From: Parietichytrium sp. I65-24A
Taxonomy: Eukaryota; Sar; Bigyra; Thraustochytrida; Thraustochytriidae
Direction: 5' to 3'
Assembly (NCBI GenBank): GCA_012862575.1
Contig: BLSF01000032.1
Coordinates: 372,001-436,000, forward strand
Length of the DNA: 64,000 bases
Shown here: positions 10,301-20,052 of the stretch, in pieces
Position numbering within the stretch: the first letter of the stretch is position 1
How the letters are laid out: each line of letters opens with the position of its first letter
Made by a program: the position numbers and the translations under genes
The notes under the pieces: model-generated
The model's database searches: none
Told to the model about the DNA's origin: nothing
What the model saw: only the letters and a program-made list of their open reading frames with translations

Positions 10301-12189
10301 AAGGTTCTCGACACGGGCTCCTGTGGAATTCTGGTGGTGCGCTGAGCTTGTTTCGTTCAGATGTGGACAGGAATGCCACGAACAAATCGCAAGGGAAAGT
10401 CAACCGTGGCGTTCTTCTTCGGGCTCCAGCACAACCTGGACAAGATATCAGCATGAGTGTTTTTCAGAGAGCAAAGACGACGGCTGGAACTTCCGATTCT
10501 GACTGGGTAAACGGCGATGAACGATACAATACGGAGGTGAACACGTCTCTGGCGGAACGCGTCTTTTGGTTCGGAGAGCACGATAACCCAAGCAAGCTGG
10601 ATAGCCATTTGTTGGGGGGCGTTATGAGCTGCTCAACGATTGACTTTATCCACTGGAAGAACGAAGGGACGATGCTGCACTTTTCGAATGTTACATACGA
10701 TGGTGGTGTGCCACGCATCAAGATCGATGTTGCTGGGGGTTACGATGGAGTGGGAGTGCCAAGTGCAGGGCACAGACACACCGTGAACCTCCCTTACGAG
10801 GAGATCGTCGGGGTTGGGAATTGGACGGACGCTCCGCTCCGGGCAGAGCGGCCAAAGGTTTTGTTTAACAACGAAACCAACAAGTACGTGATGTGGGCTG
10901 AGGTGCACGACGAGACCCACACGTTGGGTGCCTCCCTCGTCGCTACTTCCGACTACCCAGGTGGCCCGTTCACTTTTGAGTCAAGTTTCTTGCCAGACGG
11001 AAATCAGACTTTCGATCAAACAGTCGTTAAACGAAAAGACGGAAGCGCCCTTCTCATTCGCACTTATTACGCGACTGTTGACTACGTGATGCCAGAACCA
11101 GTGATGCAGCCTATGTGGGAGTCCGTCAAGGACGAGGATGGAGACATCTTTTTTGGCCTAAATTATCACCGTGCCAATTACATGGTCGGATATGATGACT
11201 CCAATGACATTTGCGTGCAGAGGCTGAGGAAGGAAGACATTCTTGCGGAGATAGACTTTGTCGCATCGGAAGATTCCATGCCAGTGGATAAGTGGATTAA
11301 AAATGCTTACAGCGGGGAAGGTCAACTTGAAAATTATGTCGTCGCGGAACAAGCAGAGCCGTGGAGGATTCGCACCGTCGTTGGACAAGGCAACCCGCTG
11401 ATGGAGTCGCTTTTCAAGCACCCGAACTGGACCGTAAATAACGCTTGGATGCCAACTTCAGTCCCTGCAGTTAAAGCGCAGCCCTGGATGTACAATTACA
11501 TGGATAGCAACATCGCCGACAACGTTGTCCACGAGACTGTCCCGGACAAGCTTATCGGGCCTCCTCAGATTGTAGAGCAAAGGCGCACCAAGTATATTGC
11601 AGTGAGCCTGTTGACACCAGACTATTTGAACACCTCCGGCAGACTCACGATCTACGAAGGAGAATTGGAAGGTAACTCGGGACTTGCAGGGGTTCTGACG
11701 GGTGATGCCTACTTTGACTTCGATGTCGAGAACGTGGGTGCCAAGTACGAAAAGCGTTACTTCCCAGGAGTTTGCGAAGGAGGAGCCGAAGACGACGAAT
11801 GGGAAGATTGTAATAATGCCCCAGTACAGACTCAGGATTCCACCGTTCCGGGCCAGGTATGGGCCCTCGGCGGACCATTCGAGTTTGGGACGGAGGCGGA
11901 CTGGTCTTGGCGTTATCACCAGTACCGCTGGGTGTACAATGATCAGAGGAGCTACCCTGTCAATTTCTTGGATCAAATCATGGGTTGGGAAGCACCAAAT
12001 CAAGTCGAGGAGCGAACAACTGTGGGCAGAGACTTCATTCGGGCCTATGACTACAATTGCTACCGTGGGCCCGACGAAGAAAACGGAATTGAAGCAGATG
12101 AGCTTTACTTGCACGAACTCTCACAGCACTACACGAAAACAGAAGGGATCGATCTTACCCAAATCACGGCTCATTTGTATGATTGGTGA
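7348..12189 (+). CDS. Large secreted glycoside-hydrolase-43-like protein with Gly-rich and lectin-like regions
   Basis: This 1613-residue intronless protein probably acts outside the cell or on its surface. The ATG at 7348 is chosen because it begins a signal peptide, MAKFVRAACLLALASVARG; the frame is open upstream but has no ATG there. After it come N-glycosylation sequons, then two related beta-rich modules of the GSFTLSYRGL...YTWTITF type near residues 255-335 and 345-440. A Gly-rich stretch follows (about 555-670, e.g. GGGGGSGGTMIIAAGGYIRV), then a concanavalin-like module (about 840-910, GRWYKLDILLDWE). The C-terminal half resembles a GH43 five-bladed propeller: FWFGEHDN near 1071, STIDFIHWKNEG, ERPKVLFNNETNKYVMW near 1167, and the 'ATSDYPGGPFTFESSF' strand. 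ERPKV..KYVMW is seen in GH43_24-type exo-beta-1,3-galactanase relatives. The catalytic acids were not confirmed, so substrate and activity are inference. Confidence 0.6.
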   Translation: MAKFVRAACLLALASVARGAGVDGVADHDIPTSVEEYERCKSTHRCPRAYSWYDLENVTSKFASSAFEGGPMDESRLFSNFEDWIKGTRGWSDLAQNKSFFHSEDFDLLGPLNISDSDLQVHFNTSSLEGWVQDSYDSIQLSFTGELASTEFGTEVAVYNFDFINLPNSTQVFAVGERAISILSRSSIKFGAEMYVKPGQLGSFPGATTLAQNNVNGPGSSSRMVYLFTVQTSAEHIPEVQTVTSAASQGQTMKGSFTLSYRGLKTHPIPHDASPDLVKARLERASKDIGKLAVTRSSRSNEGGYTWTITFLTAVGNTDQIQVDDNALISRGASVVTSTTTEGNEIGGYFKLQFLDMVTSRIEHDATSAELKRALEEAFSPIVETVVVQRSDALAEKSGIKSTLGFCCHGLCKDGPTPGNGFTWIITLTTEYGMVSPSSPTSPLATVNSTIYEMKVSSSSLSGVNSTVQVEPGHHTLYSPESFAAKQGLEGTIPNAFVLAFGGSGAAGASEGQTLEGSVLSSDIIVPGPATAESASEVAQLTAAHTKGKDYLKSDLLGGSGGSIGGLSARGILEHYPPAGRGGNGGGAVELVAVNDIEFTNSAVISVSGGDGSGAFLGGGGGSGGTMIIAAGGYIRVAEGTRMDASGGKGGRNWASQSKREDLGFGSGGRIVIAAKSLSLQRESTKVEPEAQLRNKLNVNNSDKSGYIINAFPDGEISAYTNLNIEVSIDETLGAAGTSSSIKIHNPGEILFTSSEQLKRSPFARNGPTFELVESDSEQYQPGRVSLYLRLGDTEVGTVRDISTAFVGLHGTLNSSGVETMVGTAIVNGDFRHGANFWEFPEHTFLKGAIEGRWYKLDILLDWESNTYTVRLNDVEYVVGAPFVGDRVARIGLYGYHQGENWFDEIFVGKDDSAGFHCPQSVKFDSSSTSSSKSRQTRLERGRAGEVTMSRPEQTNWDPEHYGPESESLEFTRHASHLSERELYQGSRHGLLWNSGGALSLFRSDVDRNATNKSQGKVNRGVLLRAPAQPGQDISMSVFQRAKTTAGTSDSDWVNGDERYNTEVNTSLAERVFWFGEHDNPSKLDSHLLGGVMSCSTIDFIHWKNEGTMLHFSNVTYDGGVPRIKIDVAGGYDGVGVPSAGHRHTVNLPYEEIVGVGNWTDAPLRAERPKVLFNNETNKYVMWAEVHDETHTLGASLVATSDYPGGPFTFESSFLPDGNQTFDQTVVKRKDGSALLIRTYYATVDYVMPEPVMQPMWESVKDEDGDIFFGLNYHRANYMVGYDDSNDICVQRLRKEDILAEIDFVASEDSMPVDKWIKNAYSGEGQLENYVVAEQAEPWRIRTVVGQGNPLMESLFKHPNWTVNNAWMPTSVPAVKAQPWMYNYMDSNIADNVVHETVPDKLIGPPQIVEQRRTKYIAVSLLTPDYLNTSGRLTIYEGELEGNSGLAGVLTGDAYFDFDVENVGAKYEKRYFPGVCEGGAEDDEWEDCNNAPVQTQDSTVPGQVWALGGPFEFGTEADWSWRYHQYRWVYNDQRSYPVNFLDQIMGWEAPNQVEERTTVGRDFIRAYDYNCYRGPDEENGIEADELYLHELSQHYTKTEGIDLTQITAHLYDW

Positions 12190-12357
12190 AACTTGGTCTC
12201 CATTGCTAGGTTAACAGTACATCCATGATTTTTTTTTTAAAGCTTAATGTGTTATTTGAAGAATAGAGAATGAAGAGCTCCTTTTTTTTCTTTTCACACG
12301 AAAAGTTAAAGTATCGGAGCGATTTAGCCCCACCGAAGACGTCATGCAAAGATACAA

Positions 12358-13428
12358 TCAATTCTTCCCAAGCCCTTCCACAACGGGGTGAGGACAAGAA
12401 GGCATGCCCCACTAAATCAAACAACATGAAGGGTTTCTTATTAGAAAACAACAATTTGATCACCACGAGACCCATTTGGTCGACCGCAAAAGAGCACTCA
12501 CCTCAGAGAAGGATCCATCGTAAACAGCACACCTTTCCTCGGACACTCCGAGGCCTTCTACAAGGGCAAGGAGGGTGACACAGGCCGTCATTCCGCTTCC
12601 ACACTACACGATGTATGTCAACTGTCAGTAAGCAGTGCTCCAAAAATTGTTCTGATTTCCTGAGCCCATCCAACTTACCGTAAAAGCAAACTTATGAACC
12701 GGATGTTCGATCTTTTCTCTCGTGATGCCTTGTGCGGCAAAAATCTTTCCGAGCTCCGACGACGGCTTGAATAGACCAGAAGGGTCAAGCGTCTCGGAGA
12801 AAGGCACGTTTACGCTGTTTGGAATGTGCCCGCGACGAAGGTTCGGTCTTGGTTCAGGGTCCTTGCCCGAGAATCTGCCTTGCGAGCGCGCATCTACGAC
12901 GTCAACCATCTCGTCTTCCCCCTTAGATAGTTGCGCCATCTGCTCCATGTTGATAAAAGCGTCCTGTCGCATGTCTTTAATGACAAATTCTGCAGGCTTG
13001 GGGGCATTCAACGCTGTTTCCACGTCGAAGTTGAGCTGTTTCCATCTGCGGAAGCCTCCTTCGAGCACGGCGACCTGCGGCATTCCGGTGGCACGAAGCA
13101 TCCACCAAACTCTCGGCGAAGAGAAAATTCCAAAGTCCGAGGCATCATAAACTACCGTGGGCAGGTCCGCCGAGATGCCCAGTCTGCCAAGATACTTTGC
13201 GAGGTCCTCTCCGGAAGGCATCATGTGCGGCAGATCCGTGTTCTTGTCGCAGCAGTCGTCCACATCAAAGTACACCGCGCCGGGGATCCGCTCTTTTTCG
13301 AACTCAACTCGTGCCGAACGGTCACTGTTTGGCATGTGCCACGAGGCATCGATAACCTGCACGGATTTGCCGCCACGCAGGGCTTCTTGCAGCCATTCCG
13401 GACGCACAATGTTTCGCAACCTTTGCAT
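12358..13428 (-). CDS. MPST: 3-mercaptopyruvate sulfurtransferase (two-domain rhodanese family)
   Basis: This enzyme transfers sulfur from 3-mercaptopyruvate to thiols or cyanide in cysteine catabolism, in mitochondria or cytosol. There are three exons on the minus strand: 12679-13428, 12502-12603 and 12358-12411. All introns are phase 0, with donors gtaagt and gtgagt. The spliced product is 301 residues, close to the family norm (about 280-300). The N-terminal rhodanese domain runs from VRPEWLQEALRGGKSVQVID to WWMLRATGM and VLEGGFRRWK. The second domain has VVDARSQGRFSGKDPEPR, RRGHIPNSVNVPF and, at the start of exon 2, the active-site loop CGSGMTAC (Cys251). CGSG(x)T marks mercaptopyruvate sulfurtransferases, whereas rhodanese proper has CRKGVT. 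Exon 3 supplies the final WGMPSCPHPVVEGLGKN, which follows the conserved YDGSFSE. No clear targeting peptide is seen, so the cell compartment is uncertain. Confidence 0.88.
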
Positions 13429-15620
13429 TCTCCTTCAGTAAACTGGAAACTGGACGGCTTTTCCAAACCGAAATCGACACCAGCGAATGCGTCTTAATCG
13501 TTCTTCTCGCAATTAGCAATTCACAATTACTGAGACGTCAGCTCTTCTGAGTCTTTCTTATCAAACACTCTCGATCCTCAAAGTCCAAACTAGCGCGACC
13601 AAACTACAACAATATCTATTTCCAATTCGTGCCAAACTATGCGCGTACACAGCCTGCTGCTAGTCGACAACTATCCAATGTTAGCGTTTGCTAATAATAA
13701 TTCATGCAAGTGCGGGAGTCGGAACGTACGTATGTTTGTGTACTCTTTCGTCCGAGTAGTATCCCCAGCGACAGATTGGTAGGGTGCGGCTAGCGTAAAC
13801 ACTACAATTTTGGACTATGGCCGTCTGTGCATGTCTAATTCTCACTGGTAGTTTTCTGTATTTGGAACCCGTGAGTCGGGTCTTCTATAGTTATAGCTAT
13901 ATAGAACCATTAATGGCGGGATGGTAGAACTTGTCTTATCAGCCTATTAGAGACAGTAATAACCTAGAGTGAAATTTCTGAACTACTCAAGACCCTAATT
14001 GGAACCATTAGGAAGGACGCTTTGACTTTGGAATATTTTGGAATTTGGGAAATTTTGGGAACATATTTGTTCAATGATAATAAGACGCGCAGCACTTTCT
14101 CATAATGCGCCTGATGTTTGCAACAACGAGACGAAAAGACGCTCAAACGTAGTGCGATTCCATTCGGCTTGTCAGAGGAAGGCGAGCCCGATGCCTGCGA
14201 AAACGGCGAGGACTGCCGAGCCTCGAAACAAGGCAAGAGCCACTTGGTACGACCATCGCCATCGCAGCGACCTTAAACAAAGCTCACGCTTTTTTGCCTA
14301 TTGTTGCTTTCTGCCTCCTCTTGTCCCCAACTTTCACTTCACGCGACCTGCTCCATCATCGCGACAAGTTTCCTTAGACGTCGTGAACTTGTCAACGTCC
14401 TTTGAGAGCCCTTGAAAACTCTTGAGCCAGCGGCAACGGAACGTCGAGAAAGCTCAATCGATAAAGCTAAAGGCTTTCCAGAGGGCAGTGGCGTACCTAC
14501 GTAGTTTGTATCGCTCTTTCTTCTGCTCTTCCTTGGACACAAACTAGAGCTGGGCACGTCTGCACTAGGGTTTACGGTAGACGTCGTACGGAAACTAGCC
14601 GTTGCCACGGTTTCAAACTTGAACGTTTAGCTTGGCCACGTTCAATTGGTGTAATCAATGCAACAACGTTGAAAGCTGCGAGGAAAGTTGCAAAGTCTGC
14701 TTCCCTTTCGCTCTGTTTTGTATTTGGGGCTTGGGTGATGGGAAATTGTGAGAAAGCGAGGATTGGGAGATCGAGTTTTGCGGGAAAGGGTCGCAATTTG
14801 TTTGTTTGTTTGGGTGGAGAATGTCGATGGATCCGCCCGAGCTGAACTTGTCTCGTAAAGTCAAGATTACGATATTGTTCGCGTGCTCCACGCTTCAGAA
14901 CTCGCAGCTAGGCCGGCGATGCGACGAGCTCTCAACTCGTTTGATTCTTTCTCTTGTTTGGTGAGAGCAGCTCCTACCTGGTTGAGCCACTGAGCCGTTG
15001 CCCAGGAGGAGCTGAGCCTTTAAGGCTGGACTAAAGCAAAAGCCGCGGAGACTATCAATGCTAGGCCGACATCGGAACGGGAAAGGTGTGGCCAATGTTG
15101 ACGCTCACAGCTTCTTCCCCCGCGAGCCGTCAGCACCAACAGTGGCGTGCGTGTAGCGTTGTCTGAGATACCTCGAAGTTCCTCGCTTCTTGTTCGTTTC
15201 TTTTAGATAATTTTAGATTAAACAGAGTGTTTCGATTCACAGTAAATGAGAACGATTTCCAGAGCGTCGCCCACACACGATCTAAACTCTAAATCGAATT
15301 CAATCCTACAAATTTGGTAGTGCAGGAGAGTCAAATTCTGTCTGTCTGTATCCACCAAGCACGTTAACCCAATTTGAAGAGCGGCAATACGAAGAAGGAA
15401 CTGGAAGTTGCTGCAGCGATATATGTTGTGTTGAGCCGAAAAGGACGAACTGCGGCTGAGCGCGGACCGACGAGAAAGGAGTCTGGCGTGGGCAAGGCTC
15501 TGCGGCAGTGGGGCGCATAGGCATGCGCGAGCAGCTCTGGAGCAAGGCATTCTACATGCAATCGTCGGTAGCACTGGAGGCCGAGGGCGAGGCTAATCTG
15601 CTTCGCGTGTCGTCATTGCA
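13429..15620. other. Intergenic region, 2.2 kb, no gene seen
   Basis: This is a divergent spacer between the sulfurtransferase and the 12-helix membrane protein. Short frames exist on both strands, but none has family features, consistent codon choice or plausible splice partners. A strong hairpin at 14970-15014 is listed separately. A GTAC-type string occurs near 13724 (aacgtacgtatg). Confidence 0.55.
14970..15014. other. 12-base-pair inverted repeat (hairpin)
   Basis: AGCTCCT-A-CCTGG at 14970-14982 pairs with CCAGG-AGGAGCT at 15003-15014 around a 20-base loop, with a single bulged A. It could be an RNA hairpin or a DNA cruciform; its role is unknown. It does not fit a tRNA cloverleaf, and no T run follows it. 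Confidence 0.6.
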
Positions 15621-17864
15621 ATGAGGATTTCTGTGCAGCAGAGAAAGAAGGGCCATGGGCTCGTATGGGATTTCGATTCGCAGATCCTGGGAGATGAGTG
15701 TGGTCATGGGGTAGCCGATCGGAAAGGAGAAACACATGTAAGCCCGGAGCAGTTTGCAAAGGCAGTCAATCACGCCGTCCGACAAGGCGAAAGAGCTTGC
15801 TTCGACGTGCAAGATGGTGTAGTGGTTGTGGCCCACTTGGAGAAAGTCAGAAGGTCAGCTGCGCTGTTGAGCTTTCTCGAGGCCATGTGGAGCGACTCGA
15901 AGCTGGATGTGGTGAGCTTAAATGGACCGGATCGGTGGATGTGGGTTGACGTGGAAAGGACGTTTGACCGCGAGTACCAAGTGAGTCCACTTCATTCAAT
16001 AGCGTATCGCTTTTTTGGCCAGGGAGCAGCGAAGTGCTATTTTCTTTGTTTAAAGAGAAGCAAGCTGTTAGTTTTGTCTAGCGTCTCGGCGACAATCTTC
16101 ATAATTCTAAGTACTTTCGGGTTCCTATCGCCAGGGTTTAGAGAGAAGGTCGGAGAAGAGATCACATTTTATTATGTGGCAGGGGCAATGATGACCTCCA
16201 CAACGATGGGTATTGTGTTTCTCCTCTCTCACTATGCGGTCACTCGTCAATTGTTCAATACGTTCGAGACTTATTACATCATCGCATCTGGCATCATCAA
16301 TGGCACTATCATTCGATCATCTGTCGGGAATGACAGTATTGGAATCGGAATGAGTGGGATGGTGGTATGCATGACCTTTTTAATCGTGATTTTTGATTCA
16401 CTACATCCAGGGCTGCGTTTACATATTATTACGCGTGTGTTTGTGTCGGTCACGTTCGTCACGTTCTTGTCTTGCTGCAACGGGGTACTCTTTTTCCCGA
16501 CAGCGATTGCGGGGGAGCTTGGTGACAAGGAGTTGATGAGGTGGACATTCATGAATGGGTCTGAAAGCAAGCTCATGACGTCTGACATTCTGGCGATGAC
16601 CACGGTCACCTTGCAAGCTTATATTGGCCGCTACGCGCTGCAGCTACTCTATTACCCGGGAAGGTGTATCGTTCTCCGGGCTCAGTTGTACATAAGTGGG
16701 GAACAGCCGTTTCCCCGAAAAGCTAGATCCCAATTGCCGATATTTGGCGTGAAAGAAGTGTTTTCACCTCAACGATTGAGTATGAAGGTGACTCCCAAGG
16801 AAGCCAACACGGGGATTCTATTTAAATTGGACCCGAAGGCAGACATTGTAAAAGTGGAATTAGTAGGTAGGGTCCTTTCGGGGAAGATTGCAAAGTCTGC
16901 AAGCAGGTCTACGGACTCGTTAACGTTGAATGGAAGTGAGTCAGAGTACTTGGAAGAATGGACGAGGGCAGAAACCACTGGCGAACCCATTGAAATTCTG
17001 GTATCGGCGACGCAAAACTTGCGACCTAGAAAGAAAACCGAGGTGGAAAATAAAGAGAGAGGGCCGCCGGTATGGAAACTTGCTGTGAGTGGCCGGTACA
17101 AGGATCGGGCTCAGAAGATAGACAAACTAGACACTCTGCTCGGAGCTCTCATAGGAAAAGAGCGTGGCTTCTACATACTTGACTTTCTCCGACGATGGAA
17201 TGTTATGGCAATCACGGCGCTGATCCAAGCGGTCCTTGGAGTTGCTTCGAATCTCGTGTTATTCTCCAAAACTTTCCGGCAATACGTGGATGGTTACTGG
17301 CAAATTATTTTGTGGCTCCTATCAGCAGTCATATCGCTGCAGTGCCTTGTGGGCTTTTGCTTTATGAATCGAGCGCTGGTCAAGGCTCTCGCGAGAGAAT
17401 TCGATGTTGCGATTGGGGCGGTAGTTATCGTGTGGGGCTACATCTCTATCATACTCTTTGTCGGTGATGCGCGGAGGAAAGTGTTCTTGGGATTGTGCGG
17501 GTTGCATTCCATCATTTACCTTTTGTTTGTAGACGCTCTGCACCCTTTGAGCAAATACTTGTTTTTGTTCCTTGTGATGGGCTTGGACTGTCTGTGGACC
17601 CTCTCGATGGTGGTCTGCATCTGCACGAATGTAGAGTCTATGTATCTGCCCTTGAACAATCCAACCTTCGATATACGGTTGGGCGCCTTCCAAATTAGGT
17701 ACAATTTCCTCACTGCGGCGCTTCCAAAGTTTGTGTGGTTGTCTGTTTTCATGATTAGATATGCGGTAGTTCAAATTCGATACCCTGGCCGCCTCTTAAT
17801 TCTGTGCGGAAAGCTTTCCCTCAAAAGGGGAGGCAGGCCCGTGATACTCGCAGAGAAGAGATGA
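15621..17864 (+). CDS. Polytopic membrane protein built from two fused six-helix repeats
   Basis: This 747-residue intronless protein is of unknown function. A soluble N-terminal domain (about 1-140) is followed by six hydrophobic segments (about 145-375), a basic hydrophilic linker (about 376-515), and six more (about 520-745). The halves align. Each ends in a helix with RYA followed by YPGR: IGRYALQLLYYPGRCIVLRAQL near 340 and MIRYAVVQIRYPGRLLILCGKL near 715 differ in detail but share RYA, YPGR and the following hydrophobic/basic pattern. Other paired positions are FDSLHPGLRLHI with VDALHPLSKYLF, and TRQLFNTFETYYI with VKALAREFDVAIG. Six-plus-six helices with an internal repeat suggest a transporter or channel, but I recognise no transporter signature. 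The start is the first in-frame ATG. The stop lies 274 bases from that of the convergent carrier-like gene. Confidence 0.75.
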   Translation: MRISVQQRKKGHGLVWDFDSQILGDECGHGVADRKGETHVSPEQFAKAVNHAVRQGERACFDVQDGVVVVAHLEKVRRSAALLSFLEAMWSDSKLDVVSLNGPDRWMWVDVERTFDREYQVSPLHSIAYRFFGQGAAKCYFLCLKRSKLLVLSSVSATIFIILSTFGFLSPGFREKVGEEITFYYVAGAMMTSTTMGIVFLLSHYAVTRQLFNTFETYYIIASGIINGTIIRSSVGNDSIGIGMSGMVVCMTFLIVIFDSLHPGLRLHIITRVFVSVTFVTFLSCCNGVLFFPTAIAGELGDKELMRWTFMNGSESKLMTSDILAMTTVTLQAYIGRYALQLLYYPGRCIVLRAQLYISGEQPFPRKARSQLPIFGVKEVFSPQRLSMKVTPKEANTGILFKLDPKADIVKVELVGRVLSGKIAKSASRSTDSLTLNGSESEYLEEWTRAETTGEPIEILVSATQNLRPRKKTEVENKERGPPVWKLAVSGRYKDRAQKIDKLDTLLGALIGKERGFYILDFLRRWNVMAITALIQAVLGVASNLVLFSKTFRQYVDGYWQIILWLLSAVISLQCLVGFCFMNRALVKALAREFDVAIGAVVIVWGYISIILFVGDARRKVFLGLCGLHSIIYLLFVDALHPLSKYLFLFLVMGLDCLWTLSMVVCICTNVESMYLPLNNPTFDIRLGAFQIRYNFLTAALPKFVWLSVFMIRYAVVQIRYPGRLLILCGKLSLKRGGRPVILAEKR

Positions 17865-18137
17865 GATTAAAAACCTCTAACGGATTCTTGTACGCGGGGT
17901 TCTTGAATCGAGTGGGGCAGGGCTTTCTAAACTAATGTCCGCTGCGAGCGTCTACTCGATTAGGACAAGACATTTGACCTCCGCGACAAAACTAATTTAA
18001 AGAATAAACTCTTTTAAAGAATAGCATTCAATCGCTCAAGTGTGGTCAACGAGGACGATAAAGTCAAACAGACATGGCGTGCGGTCAAAACAAATGAGAC
18101 AGATAAGAACAAAACGCAACAAAAGAAGCGCAATCAA

Positions 18138-19053
18138 TTACCCTGACACATGATATACAGTACTCGTCGAGACCATCGGGGTGAGCCCGGCAGCATTGAG
18201 AAGCTTTGTTCTCATCTCCCTGTTTCCGATGGTTCCGAAAGACCATGGAGGGGCCATGCGCACCATACGAATAGACACGTTCTTGAAGTAGTCCTTTTTC
18301 AGGAACTCAATGCGGCTATGGAGCGTGCCCTTTGGATTGTTGTAAATTTCGTACCCGAGAAGATGCAGTGGAGTCGTGATGGTTTGCAAAGCAAGAGGAA
18401 GCACAATCTGGGCCATGTAGTAGCCCTTCTCCTCGCTACCAGCAAATGTCGCAAGCTGCTTCCCCAAAATAGGCGGGAGGGTGAAGAAGACTCCCATCGA
18501 AACTGTGTACCACAGCACTGTCAGTGTTCACATCTCAAGACCAAACCTTTCCATCACAATCCCCGCTCCAATGCCTCAACCAACGAAAACAAACAAACAA
18601 ACAAAACACCAACGTACCAAAGTCTCTGCTCAGCCACGCCGCGTATGCCGTAGCGGGCACATTGGTCGGCAGCGTGGCGCCAAACATCCTCGCAAACGCG
18701 CGATCTTTCACAATGCATGTGGACGTGTTCGTCGTGGACGTTGCCACCCACTTTGGCAGCGCGGGGTCCACTTTCCTCAGCGCGCACACCGTCTCCACCA
18801 CATTCGCTGCGATGTACGTCCCGCCGTAGATCAGCCAGATGTACGCGAACTGCGGGCCCCGCAGGTACGCTATGGGCCTGCTCGCGTACTCCTTCAGCGA
18901 AGAGAAGAACGAGTCGTACAATTTCGCCTTCCCGCTCGCATTCTCCGCAAGCGCCCGGTCCACTGCAGAGATTACTGGCGTCACGCCCACTCCTGCGATC
19001 GACCCTGCCACCACGTCCGCCGAGATCCTCGCGAAGACATCTCCAAACTCCAT
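18138..19053 (-). CDS. Mitochondrial-carrier-like membrane protein, two exons
   Basis: Exons are 18618-19053 and 18138-18517. The 100-base intron has donor gtacgt and acceptor ctgacag, and the junction codon is split in phase 1. The product is 271 residues. Features include AGSIAGVGVTPVISAVDRAL, NASGKAKLYDSFFSSLKEY, LRGPQFAYIWLIYGGTYIAAN, a KDRAFARMFG motif and a C-terminal half with PPILGKQLATF. This pattern fits a family of fungal and protist proteins usually described as mitochondrial-carrier-fold or carrier-like; the canonical PxDxxK signature of true carriers is not obvious. I infer an organelle membrane location; no substrate can be assigned. The start MEFGDVFARIS at 19051-19053 is preferred. 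The frame opens 96 bases further upstream, but that part encodes a CGNCGNC run from a simple repeat and is probably not translated. Confidence 0.65.
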
Positions 19054-19065
19054 CGCCCCCCCCCC

Positions 19066-19132
19066 GCAGTTCCACAGCTCCACAGTTCCACAGTTCCCGC
19101 AGTTCCCGCAGCTATCACAGTTACCACAGTTA
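19066..19132. repeat. CACAGTTCC-type minisatellite
   Basis: Repeats of (T)CCACAGT and CCGCAGT units begin 13 bases upstream of the carrier-like start codon. A similar repeat lies upstream of the EGF-7TM gene at 50.9 kb. Confidence 0.8.
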
Positions 19133-19920
19133 ACCCTGTGCTCACCCAAGGCCGCCTCAAGAGTCCCTCACTGTAATTGTGCTTCGCAAATTTGCGATGT
19201 CTCTCTGCGCCGTGCGTAGGGGTTCTGAAGAGACGGAGATTTTTTGGGCAAATTTTTGGCAAGTTGAAATGTTTGAAGAGGGGCTTACTTGCGCGGATAG
19301 AGCAAAGTGTAGAGCTGCGTCAATTCAGGACTCTCTGCTCTCTCTGTGTAGGAGGAAGGAAGGTGAAGGAAGAGTCACGCATCATTAGTACTTCGTATAA
19401 TTGAAGGGGCTAACGCACTGCCACTACTGAGTAGCAATTAGTAGAGGATGGGACTAGGGGCTAGGCGGTCGGGGTAAGGACTGGTAGGAGCTCCTCCTCT
19501 TCAGTCTCCTCTGCGGATTGCGCAGGTGTAAGACTTTGCCAGCGTCGCATAGGAGTACTCTTAATTCGTGTTAACAGTTCGTATCATACGGATCTTATCT
19601 CCTTTCCCTCAGTTGAGGGCAGTAGGACTGATTATACCATCTCTAACAGTAGGTTTTGTAAGAGTTTTAGATGTATTTCATAGCTATACATTCTCATGGC
19701 ACCGCTACCGCTCAGGAGTTAAGTGTAGGTACTTCTAACGAGGAGCCTCGGACGGATATGGGTTCCGTACGCGCAGTCCTAAGTGGAAGTAAGCGGTCCG
19801 TACTAGTTTAGAAGGTTAGATCTGATTAGATCATGATGTGCGATGGAGCTGGAGAGCGTAGCGTCAAGTAGCAAAGTGCTAGACATGCGTCGTCTGAAAA
19901 CGAAGCTCTTGCGACCAGCT

Positions 19921-20052
19921 CCGAAAGTCACTGATTTGATTGATTTCAAGATAGCTTTTCTGATTGATTGATTTCAAGAATAGATTGAATTTTGATCGAT
20001 TGATTTTGATTGATTGATTTCACTGAATGAATTGAATTCACAGTCAATCAAG
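19921..20052. repeat. TGATTGAT-rich low-complexity tract
   Basis: Clusters of tgattgattgattt alternate with ttcaag and gaattgaattc. It is imperfect and non-coding. Confidence 0.75.

Noticed and set aside
18535-19149. Longer N-terminus for the carrier-like protein
   Set aside because: The extra residues (CGNCGNC and similar) come from the CACAGTTCC repeat. MEFGDVFARIS is the first plausible start.
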